NCBI GenBank assembly: GCA_047971685.1 | Contig: JBKDZW010000037.1 | Coordinates: 1 to 27,685, forward strand | Length of the DNA stretch: 27,685 nucleotides | Reading direction: 5' to 3' | DNA from: JAJXWB01 sp047971685 | Lineage (GTDB): Bacteria > Pseudomonadota > Alphaproteobacteria > Rhizobiales > Beijerinckiaceae | In this document: piece by piece, positions 1 through 7,533 of the stretch | Layout: each line of letters begins with the position of its first letter | Position numbering within the stretch: the stretch's first letter is position 1 | Translations under genes and position numbers: made by a program | The notes under the pieces: generated by a model | What the model was told of the DNA's origin: nothing | The model's database searches: none | What the model saw: the letters and a program-made list of their open reading frames with translations, nothing else

Positions 1-2
1 CG

Positions 3-173
3 CGTCTGCGCGCAGGGCAGGTGGCGCTCAATGGCGCAGGGCCCGACATGATGGCGCCGTTCGGCGGCTTCAAGCAGTCCGGCAACGGCCGCGAATGGGG
101 CGACCATGCCTTCGCCGAATTCCTCGAGACAAAGGCGATCCTCGGCATGCCAAAGCTCGACGCCGCCGAATGA
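3..173 (+). CDS. Aldehyde dehydrogenase family protein, C-terminal fragment
   Basis: This is the last 56 codons of a gene that begins outside the window, in the frame starting at base 3. The translation contains GQVALNG followed by MMAPFGGFKQSGNGREWG and then EFLETKAI. This is the classic C-terminal block of NAD(P)-dependent aldehyde dehydrogenases, where a glycine-rich PFGG-KxSG-GRE stretch precedes the final oligomerisation strand. The catalytic Cys and Glu lie upstream and cannot be seen, so the substrate is unknown. The gene converges with the leftward flagellar operon, whose last stop is only about 33 bases away, and has no evident link to motility. It marks the edge of the flagellar cluster. 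Confidence 0.85.
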   Translation, partial: RLRAGQVALNGAGPDMMAPFGGFKQSGNGREWGDHAFAEFLETKAILGMPKLDAAE

Positions 174-206
174 TCTGCGTCTGACCTCTTGCAAAGCAGG
201 CCGGCC

Positions 207-689
207 TCAGGCGCCGATAAAATCTTGAGCGTCGGCCAGCGAGGGAAACAGACGAGGCCCCAGCAGGGTTTCCACGGTGACGGTTCCATCGTCGTTGGCG
301 ACGAAGGGCCTGTCGCCGATGTAGCCGTGCCTGACCTTGTGTTCGTGCTCTGCGCGCGCAAGCGGCGACGTTTGCGGCGGCTCCTCGCGGCGTAACGCGG
401 AGCGCGCCAGCGCTGCGGCGAAAAAGGCGTCGAGCGCGCCGAACCCGACGCGCAGCGCGTTCAGCAGCACCAAGGTCGCGCTGGTCAGCAATAGCGCAAA
501 GGCGACCGCAAGACTTGCCGCCAATGCGCCATTATCGGCGGGCGCACCCAGAAGCGCGCGCGAAAGGGCAAGCGCGATCAGCAGCGCCCAGCCGGCTGCG
601 CCCGAAAAAACGCCTGCATTGCGCGCGATGGAATCGAAATTGCCGCCTTGAAGCTTCATTCGGGAAAGATTCATTCGGGAAAGATTCAT
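207..689 (-). CDS. Small two-helix membrane protein of unknown function, last gene of the leftward flagellar operon
   Basis: I do not recognise this 160-residue protein. Two hydrophobic segments at about residues 31-47 and 54-80 look like a transmembrane hairpin. A charged C-terminal part ends in a small domain-like stretch with GYIGDRPFVANDDGTV and LGPRLFPSLADAQDFI, which resembles short beta-rich modules of other uncharacterised proteins. The ATG overlaps the stop of the upstream gene by 4 bp (ATGA), so it is probably translated as part of the flagellar operon. The start lies in a 15-bp tandem repeat giving three in-frame ATGs (689, 674, 659) and an N-terminus MNLSRMNLSRM; any of the three could be used. 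A role in motility is inferred only from position. Confidence 0.6.
   Translation of the reverse strand: MNLSRMNLSRMKLQGGNFDSIARNAGVFSGAAGWALLIALALSRALLGAPADNGALAASLAVAFALLLTSATLVLLNALRVGFGALDAFFAAALARSALRREEPPQTSPLARAEHEHKVRHGYIGDRPFVANDDGTVTVETLLGPRLFPSLADAQDFIGA
657..689 (-). repeat. 15-bp tandem duplication over a start codon
   Basis: On the + strand the unit cattcgggaaagatt occurs at 657-671 and 672-686, followed by another cat at 687-689. On the coding (-) strand this places three ATG codons in frame 15 bp apart. The duplication is perfect and multiplies the start site of the small membrane protein gene. Confidence 0.85.
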
Positions 690-1135
690 TTGCGAATTTC
701 GTCATTGGCGACGTAATTCAGTTCCTGCACGAGGATTTCCTTCACCAGTTCCGGCGGCACGCGCGCAGTCACGCGCGCCAGAAGCGTCTTGACGATCTTG
801 TCGAGATCGGCGCGCTGCAATTTGCGGAAGTTGGTTTTTTCGTCGGCGTAGAGCAGGCGAAAGGCTTCGTCGAGAAGAACGCCGTCCGGGGCGACGCTTG
901 CGGCTTTCAGGGCGGCGGCGTCGCCGGTATAGGCGAATTGGGCGACGACGTAGCCTTGAACGGCGCCATCGGCGAGAATGGGCACATTGATGATGCGCGT
1001 TTTGCGCTGCTCCAGCGCATGCGTCGTCTTCGCCTCCGCAGGCGATGCATTATGCGCCTTCCAGTAGGCGACGGCGTAATTGGCCGAGAGGCTGAGGACC
1101 GAGGCCCAGACCGCCAGAAGCAGGGCTTTGATCAA
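686..1135 (-). CDS. FliL-like single-pass membrane protein, function unknown
   Basis: The 149-residue product has one N-terminal hydrophobic segment (about residues 3-24) and a periplasmic-type domain. That domain runs from a strand (RIINVPIL, GYVVAQFAYT) through an EAFRLLYADE segment to a C-terminal helix rich in Leu and Val. This arrangement recalls FliL and other small stator-associated proteins, but the true fliL lies at 16917-17363, so this would be a paralogue or look-alike. The chosen start is a TTG at 1135-1133 that overlaps the upstream stop (TTGA). The frame stays open further upstream, but that part overlaps the preceding gene in another frame. Tight coupling on both sides argues that it is translated with the flagellar operon. 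The FliL resemblance is by eye only. Confidence 0.65.
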   Translation of the reverse strand: MIKALLLAVWASVLSLSANYAVAYWKAHNASPAEAKTTHALEQRKTRIINVPILADGAVQGYVVAQFAYTGDAAALKAASVAPDGVLLDEAFRLLYADEKTNFRKLQRADLDKIVKTLLARVTARVPPELVKEILVQELNYVANDEIRK

Positions 1136-1539
1136 ATGCGCGGACCCCTGCGCATGGGATAGGCGGAATAGGTACGGTCGGAATCCTCCTCTGCAATCGC
1201 TTTCATGACGATCGCCGATACTTGCCGGGCCGCGTTGACATGGCAGCGCAGGGCTTTCTGGTTGCGGACGATCGCTCCTTTGAGCGCCTGCAAAGCAGCG
1301 GCCAGCTCCGGATCGCGCGCGATGCGGAGGAAGAGGGGCGCGCGGCGCGACAGGTCGAGCAGACAGAGATCCTTGCGATGACGAAACTCGCCGTGATCCG
1401 AAACAGCGCCGTGCGAAAGCGCGTTCGTCTCGTCGTCGATGGTCGCCTGCGCGCGACGGATGGCGCACAGCAGGCCTTCGCGCGGCGGCTCCTCTGTAAC
1501 GCCGGTTGGCGTGTCGGCATATGCGTTCTGCATGTTCAA
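1132..1539 (-). CDS. FlgN-like flagellar protein (putative export chaperone)
   Basis: The product has 135 residues and is probably mostly helical. A first helix contains IDDETNALSHG, followed by a helix with RKDLCLLDLSRRA and a long C-terminal helix ending in IVMKAIAEEDSDRTYS. The pattern of an acidic first helix, then a lysine- and leucine-rich helix, then a third helix matches FlgN-type chaperones. FlgN binds hook-filament junction proteins FlgK and FlgL and delivers them to FlhA. Rhizobial genomes often carry such a protein here with an SDxTYS-like tail, as far as I recall. The ATG overlaps the stop of the rod-binding gene by 4 bp. Assignment is by pattern and context, so treat the name as probable rather than certain. 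Confidence 0.6.
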   Translation of the reverse strand: MNMQNAYADTPTGVTEEPPREGLLCAIRRAQATIDDETNALSHGAVSDHGEFRHRKDLCLLDLSRRAPLFLRIARDPELAAALQALKGAIVRNQKALRCHVNAARQVSAIVMKAIAEEDSDRTYSAYPMRRGPRI

Positions 1540-2021
1540 GCGTCCAGATTTGTGGGCATTGCAACGTCTGTCCGGCGGTCCGGCGTGTGCATGGCGGCGC
1601 GAACGCCAGCGCCGGGCGAGGAAAACACGGCATCCGATACGCGGTCGGCGAGTTGCTGCGCCAACATGGATTTCCAGAAGGATGCAGCCGAGCCTTTGGC
1701 GGCTATGGCGCCGCCGCGATCGGCAAGCATCGTCTCGAAAGTCTTTTGCAGAAGAACGCCGCCAAGCGAGCGATAGGCGGAAGCAAGCGCGCTTTCAGGG
1801 GACTGTCGGCGCAGGGCTGGCCGTTGGCTGACCACGGGCGGATCGAAAACCGGCGCGCGCGTCTGGCCCGATCGAACGCGATCCGCCGTCTCGACAAGCC
1901 GGGTGAAGTCATTTGCGCTTTGCCCGCCCAGGGCTTCCAGCCGGCGGCGGGTCGCCTCCGCGCGTTGCGGATCGGCGGCTGCCGCAACGTCAGAGATGAT
2001 GTCGATTGGAAATGCTGTCAC
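1536..2021 (-). CDS. FlgJ-type rod-binding protein without muramidase domain
   Basis: The 161-residue product ends in a rod-binding domain. Around residues 85-135 it reads ALASAYRSLGGVLLQKTFETML, then an alanine-rich stretch and SFWKSMLAQQLADRVS. This resembles the FlgJ N-terminal domain and Caulobacter CheL-like proteins, with conserved F/W-K-S-M-L-A-Q-L spacing. FlgJ caps the growing rod in the periplasm. Enterobacterial FlgJ carries a C-terminal peptidoglycan hydrolase of about 150 residues that is missing here; a separate lytic transglycosylase gene (24871-25515) could supply that function. The start is a GTG at 2021-2019 preceded at seven bases by GGAG. The frame is open further upstream but would run into the FliJ-like gene. 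Confidence 0.75.
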   Translation of the reverse strand: MTAFPIDIISDVAAAADPQRAEATRRRLEALGGQSANDFTRLVETADRVRSGQTRAPVFDPPVVSQRPALRRQSPESALASAYRSLGGVLLQKTFETMLADRGGAIAAKGSAASFWKSMLAQQLADRVSDAVFSSPGAGVRAAMHTPDRRTDVAMPTNLDA

Positions 2022-2053
2022 CTGAGCGCTCCGAACGCTCGAATGATAGGGGC

Positions 2054-2452
2054 TTAAAACTTGCCCGGACCTGACGAAGGCGCGCCGCCGGAGCGTAATT
2101 CTTCGAGAAAGCGGCGGCTGGCCTGAGATTCGATCGCCGCGTCTTGCCGCGTTATAGCGCGCGCAAGAGCGCGCGAACGGCGCTCGGCTGTCTGGCGCTC
2201 CACGGTTTCGACCTCGATGCGCCGGCGTAATTCGGCGCGCTCGACCGCGATTGCCGACAATCGCCGGCGGCCAAGGTCTTGCAAGGCCAATCCTTGGGGA
2301 ACGGCATTGCCGAGCGATGTCAGAATGTCTTTCTCCCGCTCCGCCAATACGGCTTCGTCCGCCAAAAGACGGGCGACGCGGACTTCGGCGAGGCGTTTTG
2401 CAAGATCGAACAATTCCGCCAGGCGCAGCAGTTTTCCGTGACGGTCGTGCAT
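2054..2452 (-). CDS. FliJ-like coiled-coil protein
   Basis: This 132-residue product is rich in Arg, Glu, Ala and Leu with few aromatic residues. Heptad-like helices run from about residue 8 to residue 115, as expected for an antiparallel coiled coil. FliJ has this size and shape; it sits in the FliI hexamer pore and links the export ATPase to FlhA. The family is very weakly conserved, so the call relies on size, helical character and position right after fliR in an operon that also holds fliI and flhA. The ATG lies 3 bases past the fliR stop. It could instead be a chaperone of FlgN type. No other fliJ candidate is visible in the window. Confidence 0.5.
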   Translation of the reverse strand: MHDRHGKLLRLAELFDLAKRLAEVRVARLLADEAVLAEREKDILTSLGNAVPQGLALQDLGRRRLSAIAVERAELRRRIEVETVERQTAERRSRALARAITRQDAAIESQASRRFLEELRSGGAPSSGPGKF

Positions 2453-2455
2453 ATG

Positions 2456-3208
2456 TCACATCCGCTCCAGCCATAGACGAAAATCGTTCAGGAATTTTAC
2501 GGCCAGGTCGCTCCAGAGAATGTGGAGCAGCACAAGGCCGCCAAACAGAATGAACGGCGTCGACACGAAATAAATGGCGATCTGCGGCGTGATCTTGTTG
2601 ACCAAGGCAAATGCGAAATTGGCGACAAGGCCGAAGACGAGAAAAGGGCCGGCCAGGCGAAAGGCCGCCGACAGGCCAAAGGATAGCGTATCGCCAATGG
2701 CGGAAAGCGCGAATTGCGGCGCAATGGGGCGTCCAAGCGGCATAGCCGCATAGGAATCGAGGACTGCGCGCAGAATTTCCCAGTGCAGGTTCGTCACGAA
2801 AAGCAAAGTCGTTATGGCGAACACGATGATGGCTGCAAACTCGGGCATGTTCTCGCCGTCGTCGACCCGTGGCGCAAACGATGAACTGGCCCCGATCGCC
2901 ATAGCCGCCGCCGTGAACATCATTTCAAGCGAGGAAAAAACGAGCCGCGCCATAATCCCGATGGTCGCGCCTATGGCGCTTTCCTGAACGACAAGAGCGA
3001 AAAGCCGTATTGCGGTGAAGTCCTTGGGGCGCGGTTCCAGTGTTTGCAGGAGCATCGGCGACAGTGCGACGGTCAAACCGATCGCGACCAGAAGACGCGC
3101 GCGCATGGGTATGCGCGGGCTGGACAGGCCGGGCGCGAAAGACAGGCACATGCCGATGCGGCAGAAAATTACAAAACCGGTCAAAAGCGTCGTCTCGTCG
3201 ATCCGCAT
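2456..3208 (-). CDS. fliR: Flagellar biosynthesis protein FliR
   Basis: FliR forms the export gate of the flagellar type III secretion system with FliP and FliQ in the inner membrane at the centre of the basal body. The 250-residue product is the usual length. It is strongly hydrophobic, with about five to six membrane segments, for example at residues 7-25, 37-55, 120-140 and 170-200. Features typical of the family include the early FCRIGMCLSFAPG stretch, PRIPMRARLLVAIGLT, ASSSFAPRVDDGE and the late FAFALVNKITPQIAIYF block before a last helix. Its ATG overlaps the flhA stop (TAATG), implying coupled synthesis of two gate subunits. fliQ is not in this window and in relatives often lies past flgE. 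Confidence 0.95.
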   Translation of the reverse strand: MRIDETTLLTGFVIFCRIGMCLSFAPGLSSPRIPMRARLLVAIGLTVALSPMLLQTLEPRPKDFTAIRLFALVVQESAIGATIGIMARLVFSSLEMMFTAAAMAIGASSSFAPRVDDGENMPEFAAIIVFAITTLLFVTNLHWEILRAVLDSYAAMPLGRPIAPQFALSAIGDTLSFGLSAAFRLAGPFLVFGLVANFAFALVNKITPQIAIYFVSTPFILFGGLVLLHILWSDLAVKFLNDFRLWLERM

Positions 3209-5304
3209 TATGAGACGGCGCCGAGCGTTTTGATTTCGACGCCGCGCGCGATTTCGAGCGTCGAAAGAACCGGCGTGTTCGGAAAGTGACGCTCGATCAT
3301 CATGCGCACATAGGATCGCGCTTCCGGCGTCGTAACCAGGGCGAGGAATTGTCCGCGATCGAGATGCGGCTTGATGGCCGCGCCGGTCTCGGTCTGGAAT
3401 TGCTCGACGAGTTTCGGGTCAATGTCGAATTCGATCACCTCGCCTTTGGCGTCGCGTTTGAGCGCTTGATGAATCGCCTGATCCCAGCGTGCGCCGGTTC
3501 GCATGACGCTCAACACTCCGTCGACGAGAATCTCGTTGCATATCTGGGGCGCGATACGAATGCGCACATGTTCCGCGATCTGCTCGATGCGTCGCGAATA
3601 AGGTATTATCTCGGCGATCGCTTCGAGAATGAGGTTGAGGCTGCGGATCGAAATACGTTCGGCCAGAAGGAGTTTGAAAACGCCCTGAAGACCGGAATAG
3701 GAAATCTGCGACGGACATATCTCGTCGAGCAATGTCCGGTATTCGGGTTCGAGGTTGTCCAGGAGCGTGCGCATGTCGCGGTAGGAGAATAATTGTGCGA
3801 GATGGCTGCGAAGGATTTCGCTGAGATGGGTGAGGATAATAGCTATATTGTCGACGGGATCGAAGCCTGCGCGTCTGGCTTCGGCGATGAAAGAGGGCGA
3901 GATCCACATGGCGTTCATGCCGAACGCAGGTTCGCGGGTCTGTTCGCCGATCAGATCCGGCTTGGGGCCATCGCCATAGATGACGAGGCTGTCGCCGACG
4001 GAAATCTCGACGGAGGCGACGACGGCGCCGTGAATGCGCACCTGATAGGACCGTGGCGACAGTTCTATGGCGTTGGTCAGCTTGATATCGGGAATGACAA
4101 AGCCATAACGGCGTGCGAATTTCCGGCGCATCTTGGCGACGCGATGCGACATTTCGTCGAATGTCGGCATGACCCGGGCGGCAAGATGCTGGCCGACGCA
4201 TAATTCAATTTCGGTTGCGCGCAGATATTCGCGGATGGACTCGCGTTGGGCTTCTGTCGCCAATTGTTCCGTTTCGATGTTTTTTGCATGCTCGGCCGCT
4301 GACAGCCGCGCGAAATGGCGGGGAATGGAAAAGGCGGTAAAAGCCAGGCACCCGCCAAGAAGCGCAAATGGCATGAAAGGCAGGCCCGGAATGAGCGCCA
4401 GAACGCCCATCAGGCCGCCAGCCAGATAGAGCGCGCGCGGATGGCGCGTGAGCTGGCCGACGACAGCCTGATCGGCCGAGCCGCGCGTGCCGCCTTTGGA
4501 AACGAGAAGGCCTGCCGCCAGAGAGACGATAAGCGCAGGGATCTGGGAAACGAGACCGTCGCCGACCGACAGTTTGGTGAAAATATTGACCGCGTCCGCA
4601 GGCGTCATGCCATGACGGGTGATGCCGATGATGATGCCGCCGAATATGTTGACGGCAAGAATGATGAGGCCGGCGATGGCGTCGCCGCGCACGAATTTCG
4701 AGGCGCCGTCCATGGAGCCGAAGAAGGCGCTTTCCTCCTCGAGTTCGCGCCGGCGCGTCTGGGCCTGCTTGTCGTCGATCAGGCCGGCGGAAAGATCGGC
4801 GTCTATCGCCATTTGCTTGCCGGGTATGGCGTCGAGCGTGAAGCGCGCGCCGACTTCGGCAATGCGGGTCGCGCCTTTGGTGATGACGAGAAAATTCACG
4901 GTGATCAGGATGGTGAAGACGACGATGCCGATGACGAAATCGCCGCTCATCACCAATCGGGCGAAACCACCGATCACCCAGCCGGCAGCGGATATGCCCT
5001 CCGATCCATGCGACAGGATAAGGCGTGTCGTGGCGATATTAAGCGACAGACGCAACATGGTGGAGACGAGAAGAATCGTCGGAAAGGCCGAAAACTCCAG
5101 CGGCTTTTCGATCCACAACGCGACCATGAGAATCAGAACGGAAATCGCGATCGATAATGCAAGGCCAATATCGATCAGTATGGGCGGAGTGGGAAGAAAG
5201 AAAATCGACAGGATGAGCACGATGCCGGAAGCAAACATGACATCGAAGGAATTCGAGCGTTCTGCAGGTGTCGTTGCAGGGCCGGCGGACGGAGGCTGGC
5301 TCAT
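3208..5304 (-). CDS. flhA: Flagellar biosynthesis protein FlhA
   Basis: FlhA is the large export-gate subunit. It forms a nonameric ring, binds chaperone-substrate complexes through its cytoplasmic domain and couples proton flow to protein export. The 698-residue product has about eight membrane helices in residues 20-330, then a cytoplasmic domain of about 360 residues. The signature region RLSLNIATTRLIL (85-97) is followed by RIAEVGARFTLDAIPGKQ (147-164) and KFVRGDAIAG. The Asp in that last motif is residue 208, the same number as the essential Asp208 of Salmonella FlhA, which supports the start chosen. The ATG at 5304-5302 lies 11 bases past the fliI stop. The frame stays open to about 6354, but that part overlaps fliI and is not coding. 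Confidence 0.97.
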   Translation of the reverse strand: MSQPPSAGPATTPAERSNSFDVMFASGIVLILSIFFLPTPPILIDIGLALSIAISVLILMVALWIEKPLEFSAFPTILLVSTMLRLSLNIATTRLILSHGSEGISAAGWVIGGFARLVMSGDFVIGIVVFTILITVNFLVITKGATRIAEVGARFTLDAIPGKQMAIDADLSAGLIDDKQAQTRRRELEEESAFFGSMDGASKFVRGDAIAGLIILAVNIFGGIIIGITRHGMTPADAVNIFTKLSVGDGLVSQIPALIVSLAAGLLVSKGGTRGSADQAVVGQLTRHPRALYLAGGLMGVLALIPGLPFMPFALLGGCLAFTAFSIPRHFARLSAAEHAKNIETEQLATEAQRESIREYLRATEIELCVGQHLAARVMPTFDEMSHRVAKMRRKFARRYGFVIPDIKLTNAIELSPRSYQVRIHGAVVASVEISVGDSLVIYGDGPKPDLIGEQTREPAFGMNAMWISPSFIAEARRAGFDPVDNIAIILTHLSEILRSHLAQLFSYRDMRTLLDNLEPEYRTLLDEICPSQISYSGLQGVFKLLLAERISIRSLNLILEAIAEIIPYSRRIEQIAEHVRIRIAPQICNEILVDGVLSVMRTGARWDQAIHQALKRDAKGEVIEFDIDPKLVEQFQTETGAAIKPHLDRGQFLALVTTPEARSYVRMMIERHFPNTPVLSTLEIARGVEIKTLGAVS

Positions 5305-5315
5305 TTTGGACCGAC

Positions 5316-6674
5316 CTAGGCTGCGGCGGCGGTTTGGCGCTTCAGGGCCTCGGTGACTTCCTTGAACGAATCCGGACAGGGCGGGTCGTCGGCGGATTGG
5401 GCCAGGTTTGCATAGAGGAGCGGGACGATGGCGACCGCTGCGTCGAGTTCCGCATCGAGCCCGGCCTGATACCCGCCCATCGCGCGCAGATCGCGCGCCT
5501 CCTCGAAGCGCGCGATCATGGCGCGCAGTTTTACAGAAAGCGCACGACGTTCCGGAGAAAGCGCAAGGTGCGTGAGACGGGACAGGGAAAGCGGTATGTC
5601 TATGGCCGGATAACGCCCTTGCGCGGCGATCGTGCGGTCGAGCACGATATGGCCGTCGAGGATGCCACGCACTGCGTCGGCTATGGGATCGTTGTGGTCG
5701 TCGCCATCGACGAGAACCGAAAAAATGGCGGTAATGTCGCCTGCACCCTGCGGGCCTGGGCCTGCGCGCTCGAGCAACCGCGGGAGATCGGTAAAGACGC
5801 TCGGCGGAAATCCGCGCGATACGGGCGGTTCGCCCGATGCGATGGCGATCTCTCGGCAGGCAAGCGCAAATCGCGTCACCGAATCCAGAATGACCAGAAC
5901 GGATTGGCCCTGGTCTCGAAAATACTCGGCTATCGCCATTGTCGAACGCGCGGCCATGCGTCGGAGCAAAGGACTTTCGTCGCTGGTGGCGGCGACGAGA
6001 ATTGTCTTGCGGCGATGCGCGTTGAATGCGTGTTCGACAAATTCCCGGACCTCGCGCCCGCGTTCGCCGATCAGGCCGATGATTGCGATATCGAAACTGT
6101 CGGCGGCGGCGAGCATGCTCAGAAGCGTCGTCTTTCCGACGCCGGAACCTGCAAAAACGCCCATGCGCTGGCCGATGCAGAGCGGCGTAAAAATGTCGAT
6201 CGTCTTGACGCCGGTCGGCAGCGGCTTTTCGATCAGGCGGCGTTGCAGGGCAGCCGGCGGGCCGGTATTGACGAGTACCGTTCTCTCGCCCGCCGGGAGT
6301 GGGCCCAGGCCGTCGACGGGACTGCCGAAAGCGTTCACCACGCGCCCGATCCATTCGCGGCTGGGCGCCAATGTCAGCGGGCCGCGCCGCAACAGGCGGG
6401 CGCCGAGTTCGAGCGGCGTATCCACCTGATAGGGCGCAACGAGCACGCTTTTCGCGTTGACCTGCACGACCTCTGCGCGCGGACGGTCGCTGTGGGGGTC
6501 TACGAGTATGTCGTTTATCGTTGCGTGCCGGCCGAGCCCGGAAAGGCGGCTATAGCCGGATGCGACCTCCGTAATCGCGCCGCCGATGAAAACGGCGTCG
6601 CGCCCAGGATCGAAGTCATGCGCAAGCCGCGACAGATGCGCGAGCGGACTTTGCGAGGGCGCTGCCGAATTCAT
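5316..6674 (-). CDS. fliI: Flagellum-specific ATP synthase FliI
   Basis: FliI is the hexameric ATPase of the flagellar export apparatus, related to the F1 beta subunit. It helps release export substrates from their chaperones at the gate. The 452-residue length is normal. Walker A is AGSGVGKT at residues 175-182, GERGREV follows at 203-209, and Walker B LVILD is at 260-264 with DSVTRFA after it. The C-terminal part (YPAIDIPLSLSRL, GGYQAGLDAELD) is typical of FliI. The ATG overlaps the flgF stop by 4 bp. Partners in this window are the FliH-like protein (20850-21461) and the FliJ-like protein (2054-2452), so the ATPase complex is split between two operons. Confidence 0.97.
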   Translation of the reverse strand: MNSAAPSQSPLAHLSRLAHDFDPGRDAVFIGGAITEVASGYSRLSGLGRHATINDILVDPHSDRPRAEVVQVNAKSVLVAPYQVDTPLELGARLLRRGPLTLAPSREWIGRVVNAFGSPVDGLGPLPAGERTVLVNTGPPAALQRRLIEKPLPTGVKTIDIFTPLCIGQRMGVFAGSGVGKTTLLSMLAAADSFDIAIIGLIGERGREVREFVEHAFNAHRRKTILVAATSDESPLLRRMAARSTMAIAEYFRDQGQSVLVILDSVTRFALACREIAIASGEPPVSRGFPPSVFTDLPRLLERAGPGPQGAGDITAIFSVLVDGDDHNDPIADAVRGILDGHIVLDRTIAAQGRYPAIDIPLSLSRLTHLALSPERRALSVKLRAMIARFEEARDLRAMGGYQAGLDAELDAAVAIVPLLYANLAQSADDPPCPDSFKEVTEALKRQTAAAA

Positions 6675-7396
6675 GTTTGAGCGCCCAGAGAACGTATGGA
6701 ATCCTGCTGCGCATTGTCGGTCATGCTCATGCAGGCGGATATGTGATCGAAGTTTCTTTGAATCTCGATCAGGCGCGTAAGCTCGGTCAGCGGATTGACA
6801 TTGCTCTGCTCAAGAAAACCTTGCATGACGCCGGCTCTCAAGAAATTGGCGACCGGCGTCGCCTCGCGGTCCGAGAAGACCGACGAATTGTCGTAACGTG
6901 TCAGCCTGGCCGTTGCGTCAAGCGAAAAGACGCCAAGCGCGCCAACCAGTTTTCCGCGCTGGCTGATTGCGCCATCGGAGGAGATGGAGACTTCGCCGCC
7001 TGCGGAATCGACCGCCAGCGGCGCGCCGCCGGCGTCCAGATATGGATAACCGTTGATCGAGCGGACTTCGCCGTCGGAGCCGATCTGCATGCGGCCGTCG
7101 CGCGTATAGGCGGGGCCAGATGGCGTCATGACCGAAAGCCAGGCATCGCCACGAACGGCGATATCCAACGGATTTCCCGTTCGATGAACGCCGCCGCGCG
7201 TCAACGAAATATAGTCGGCGCCAGCGTTGGGGAAAGCGACATTGGCGCCGCCGGTCGTCGACAGAATCGAATCGAATTTCAACCCCTCCGCCAGGAAACC
7301 GGCGGTATTTGCGTTTGCCAGGTTGAAGGCCAGGGATTCCATTCTTTTCGTCAAGGCGAGCTGGGCCGCCGCATCGATGTAGAGCGCGTTTGACAG
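6671..7396 (-). CDS. flgF: Flagellar basal-body proximal rod protein FlgF, probable CTG start
   Basis: FlgF is a proximal rod protein exported through the flagellar secretion system and assembled in the periplasm. The product of 241 residues starts SNALYIDAAAQ after the initiator and shows the rod/hook N-terminal pattern LAFNLANANTAGF. The C-terminal helix ends in NVNPLTELTRLIEIQRNFD, another family hallmark. The best start is a CTG at 7396-7394: it gives the usual family length, and GGAG sits seven bases upstream. No ATG or GTG is in frame nearby, and the next alternative, a TTG at 7501, would add 35 residues unlike any FlgF. It is the first gene of the leftward operon and diverges from motA. 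Confidence 0.9.
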   Translation of the reverse strand: MSNALYIDAAAQLALTKRMESLAFNLANANTAGFLAEGLKFDSILSTTGGANVAFPNAGADYISLTRGGVHRTGNPLDIAVRGDAWLSVMTPSGPAYTRDGRMQIGSDGEVRSINGYPYLDAGGAPLAVDSAGGEVSISSDGAISQRGKLVGALGVFSLDATARLTRYDNSSVFSDREATPVANFLRAGVMQGFLEQSNVNPLTELTRLIEIQRNFDHISACMSMTDNAQQDSIRSLGAQT

Positions 7397-7533
7397 ATCT
7401 CGTCTCCAGGCACGCGAAAATGAACGTCCAGCGTTGCGCGTCGCGACTTGTGCGAGGCTTGCAAGGCGAAATCCAGTTTGACGTAAGTTTCGATCGTTCA
7501 AGTTCGTGGCGATTTACCTTTGGAGAATACGTC
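7397..7533. promoter_or_regulatory. Divergent intergenic region between flgF and motA
   Basis: This 137-bp gap must carry the start signals of both large operons if they are independently transcribed. Visible elements are TTGACG at 7478-7483, which would suit a -35 box for motA but has no good -10 partner, an 8-bp palindrome CTTGCAAG at 7459-7466, and AAGTT repeated at 7485-7489 and 7500-7504, a 15-bp step. GGAG at 7522-7525 is the motA ribosome-binding site. No convincing sigma-54 or sigma-28 element was found. Promoter placement remains unproven. Confidence 0.45.

Noticed and set aside
198..207. Palindrome AGGCCGGCCT between the aldehyde dehydrogenase gene and the leftward operon
   Set aside because: It is short, GC-only in its core, with no T-run on either side, so it is not a credible bidirectional terminator and could be chance in GC-rich DNA.
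5305..6354. Upstream extension of the flhA frame, giving a 1048-residue protein
   Set aside because: The extension lies wholly within fliI on the same strand in a different frame. The ATG at 5304 yields the usual FlhA length and Asp208 numbering.
5268..6680. A 470-codon open frame on the plus strand antisense to fliI
   Set aside because: FliI on the minus strand has intact Walker motifs and normal length, and the plus-strand translation shows no domain or suitable ribosome-binding site.
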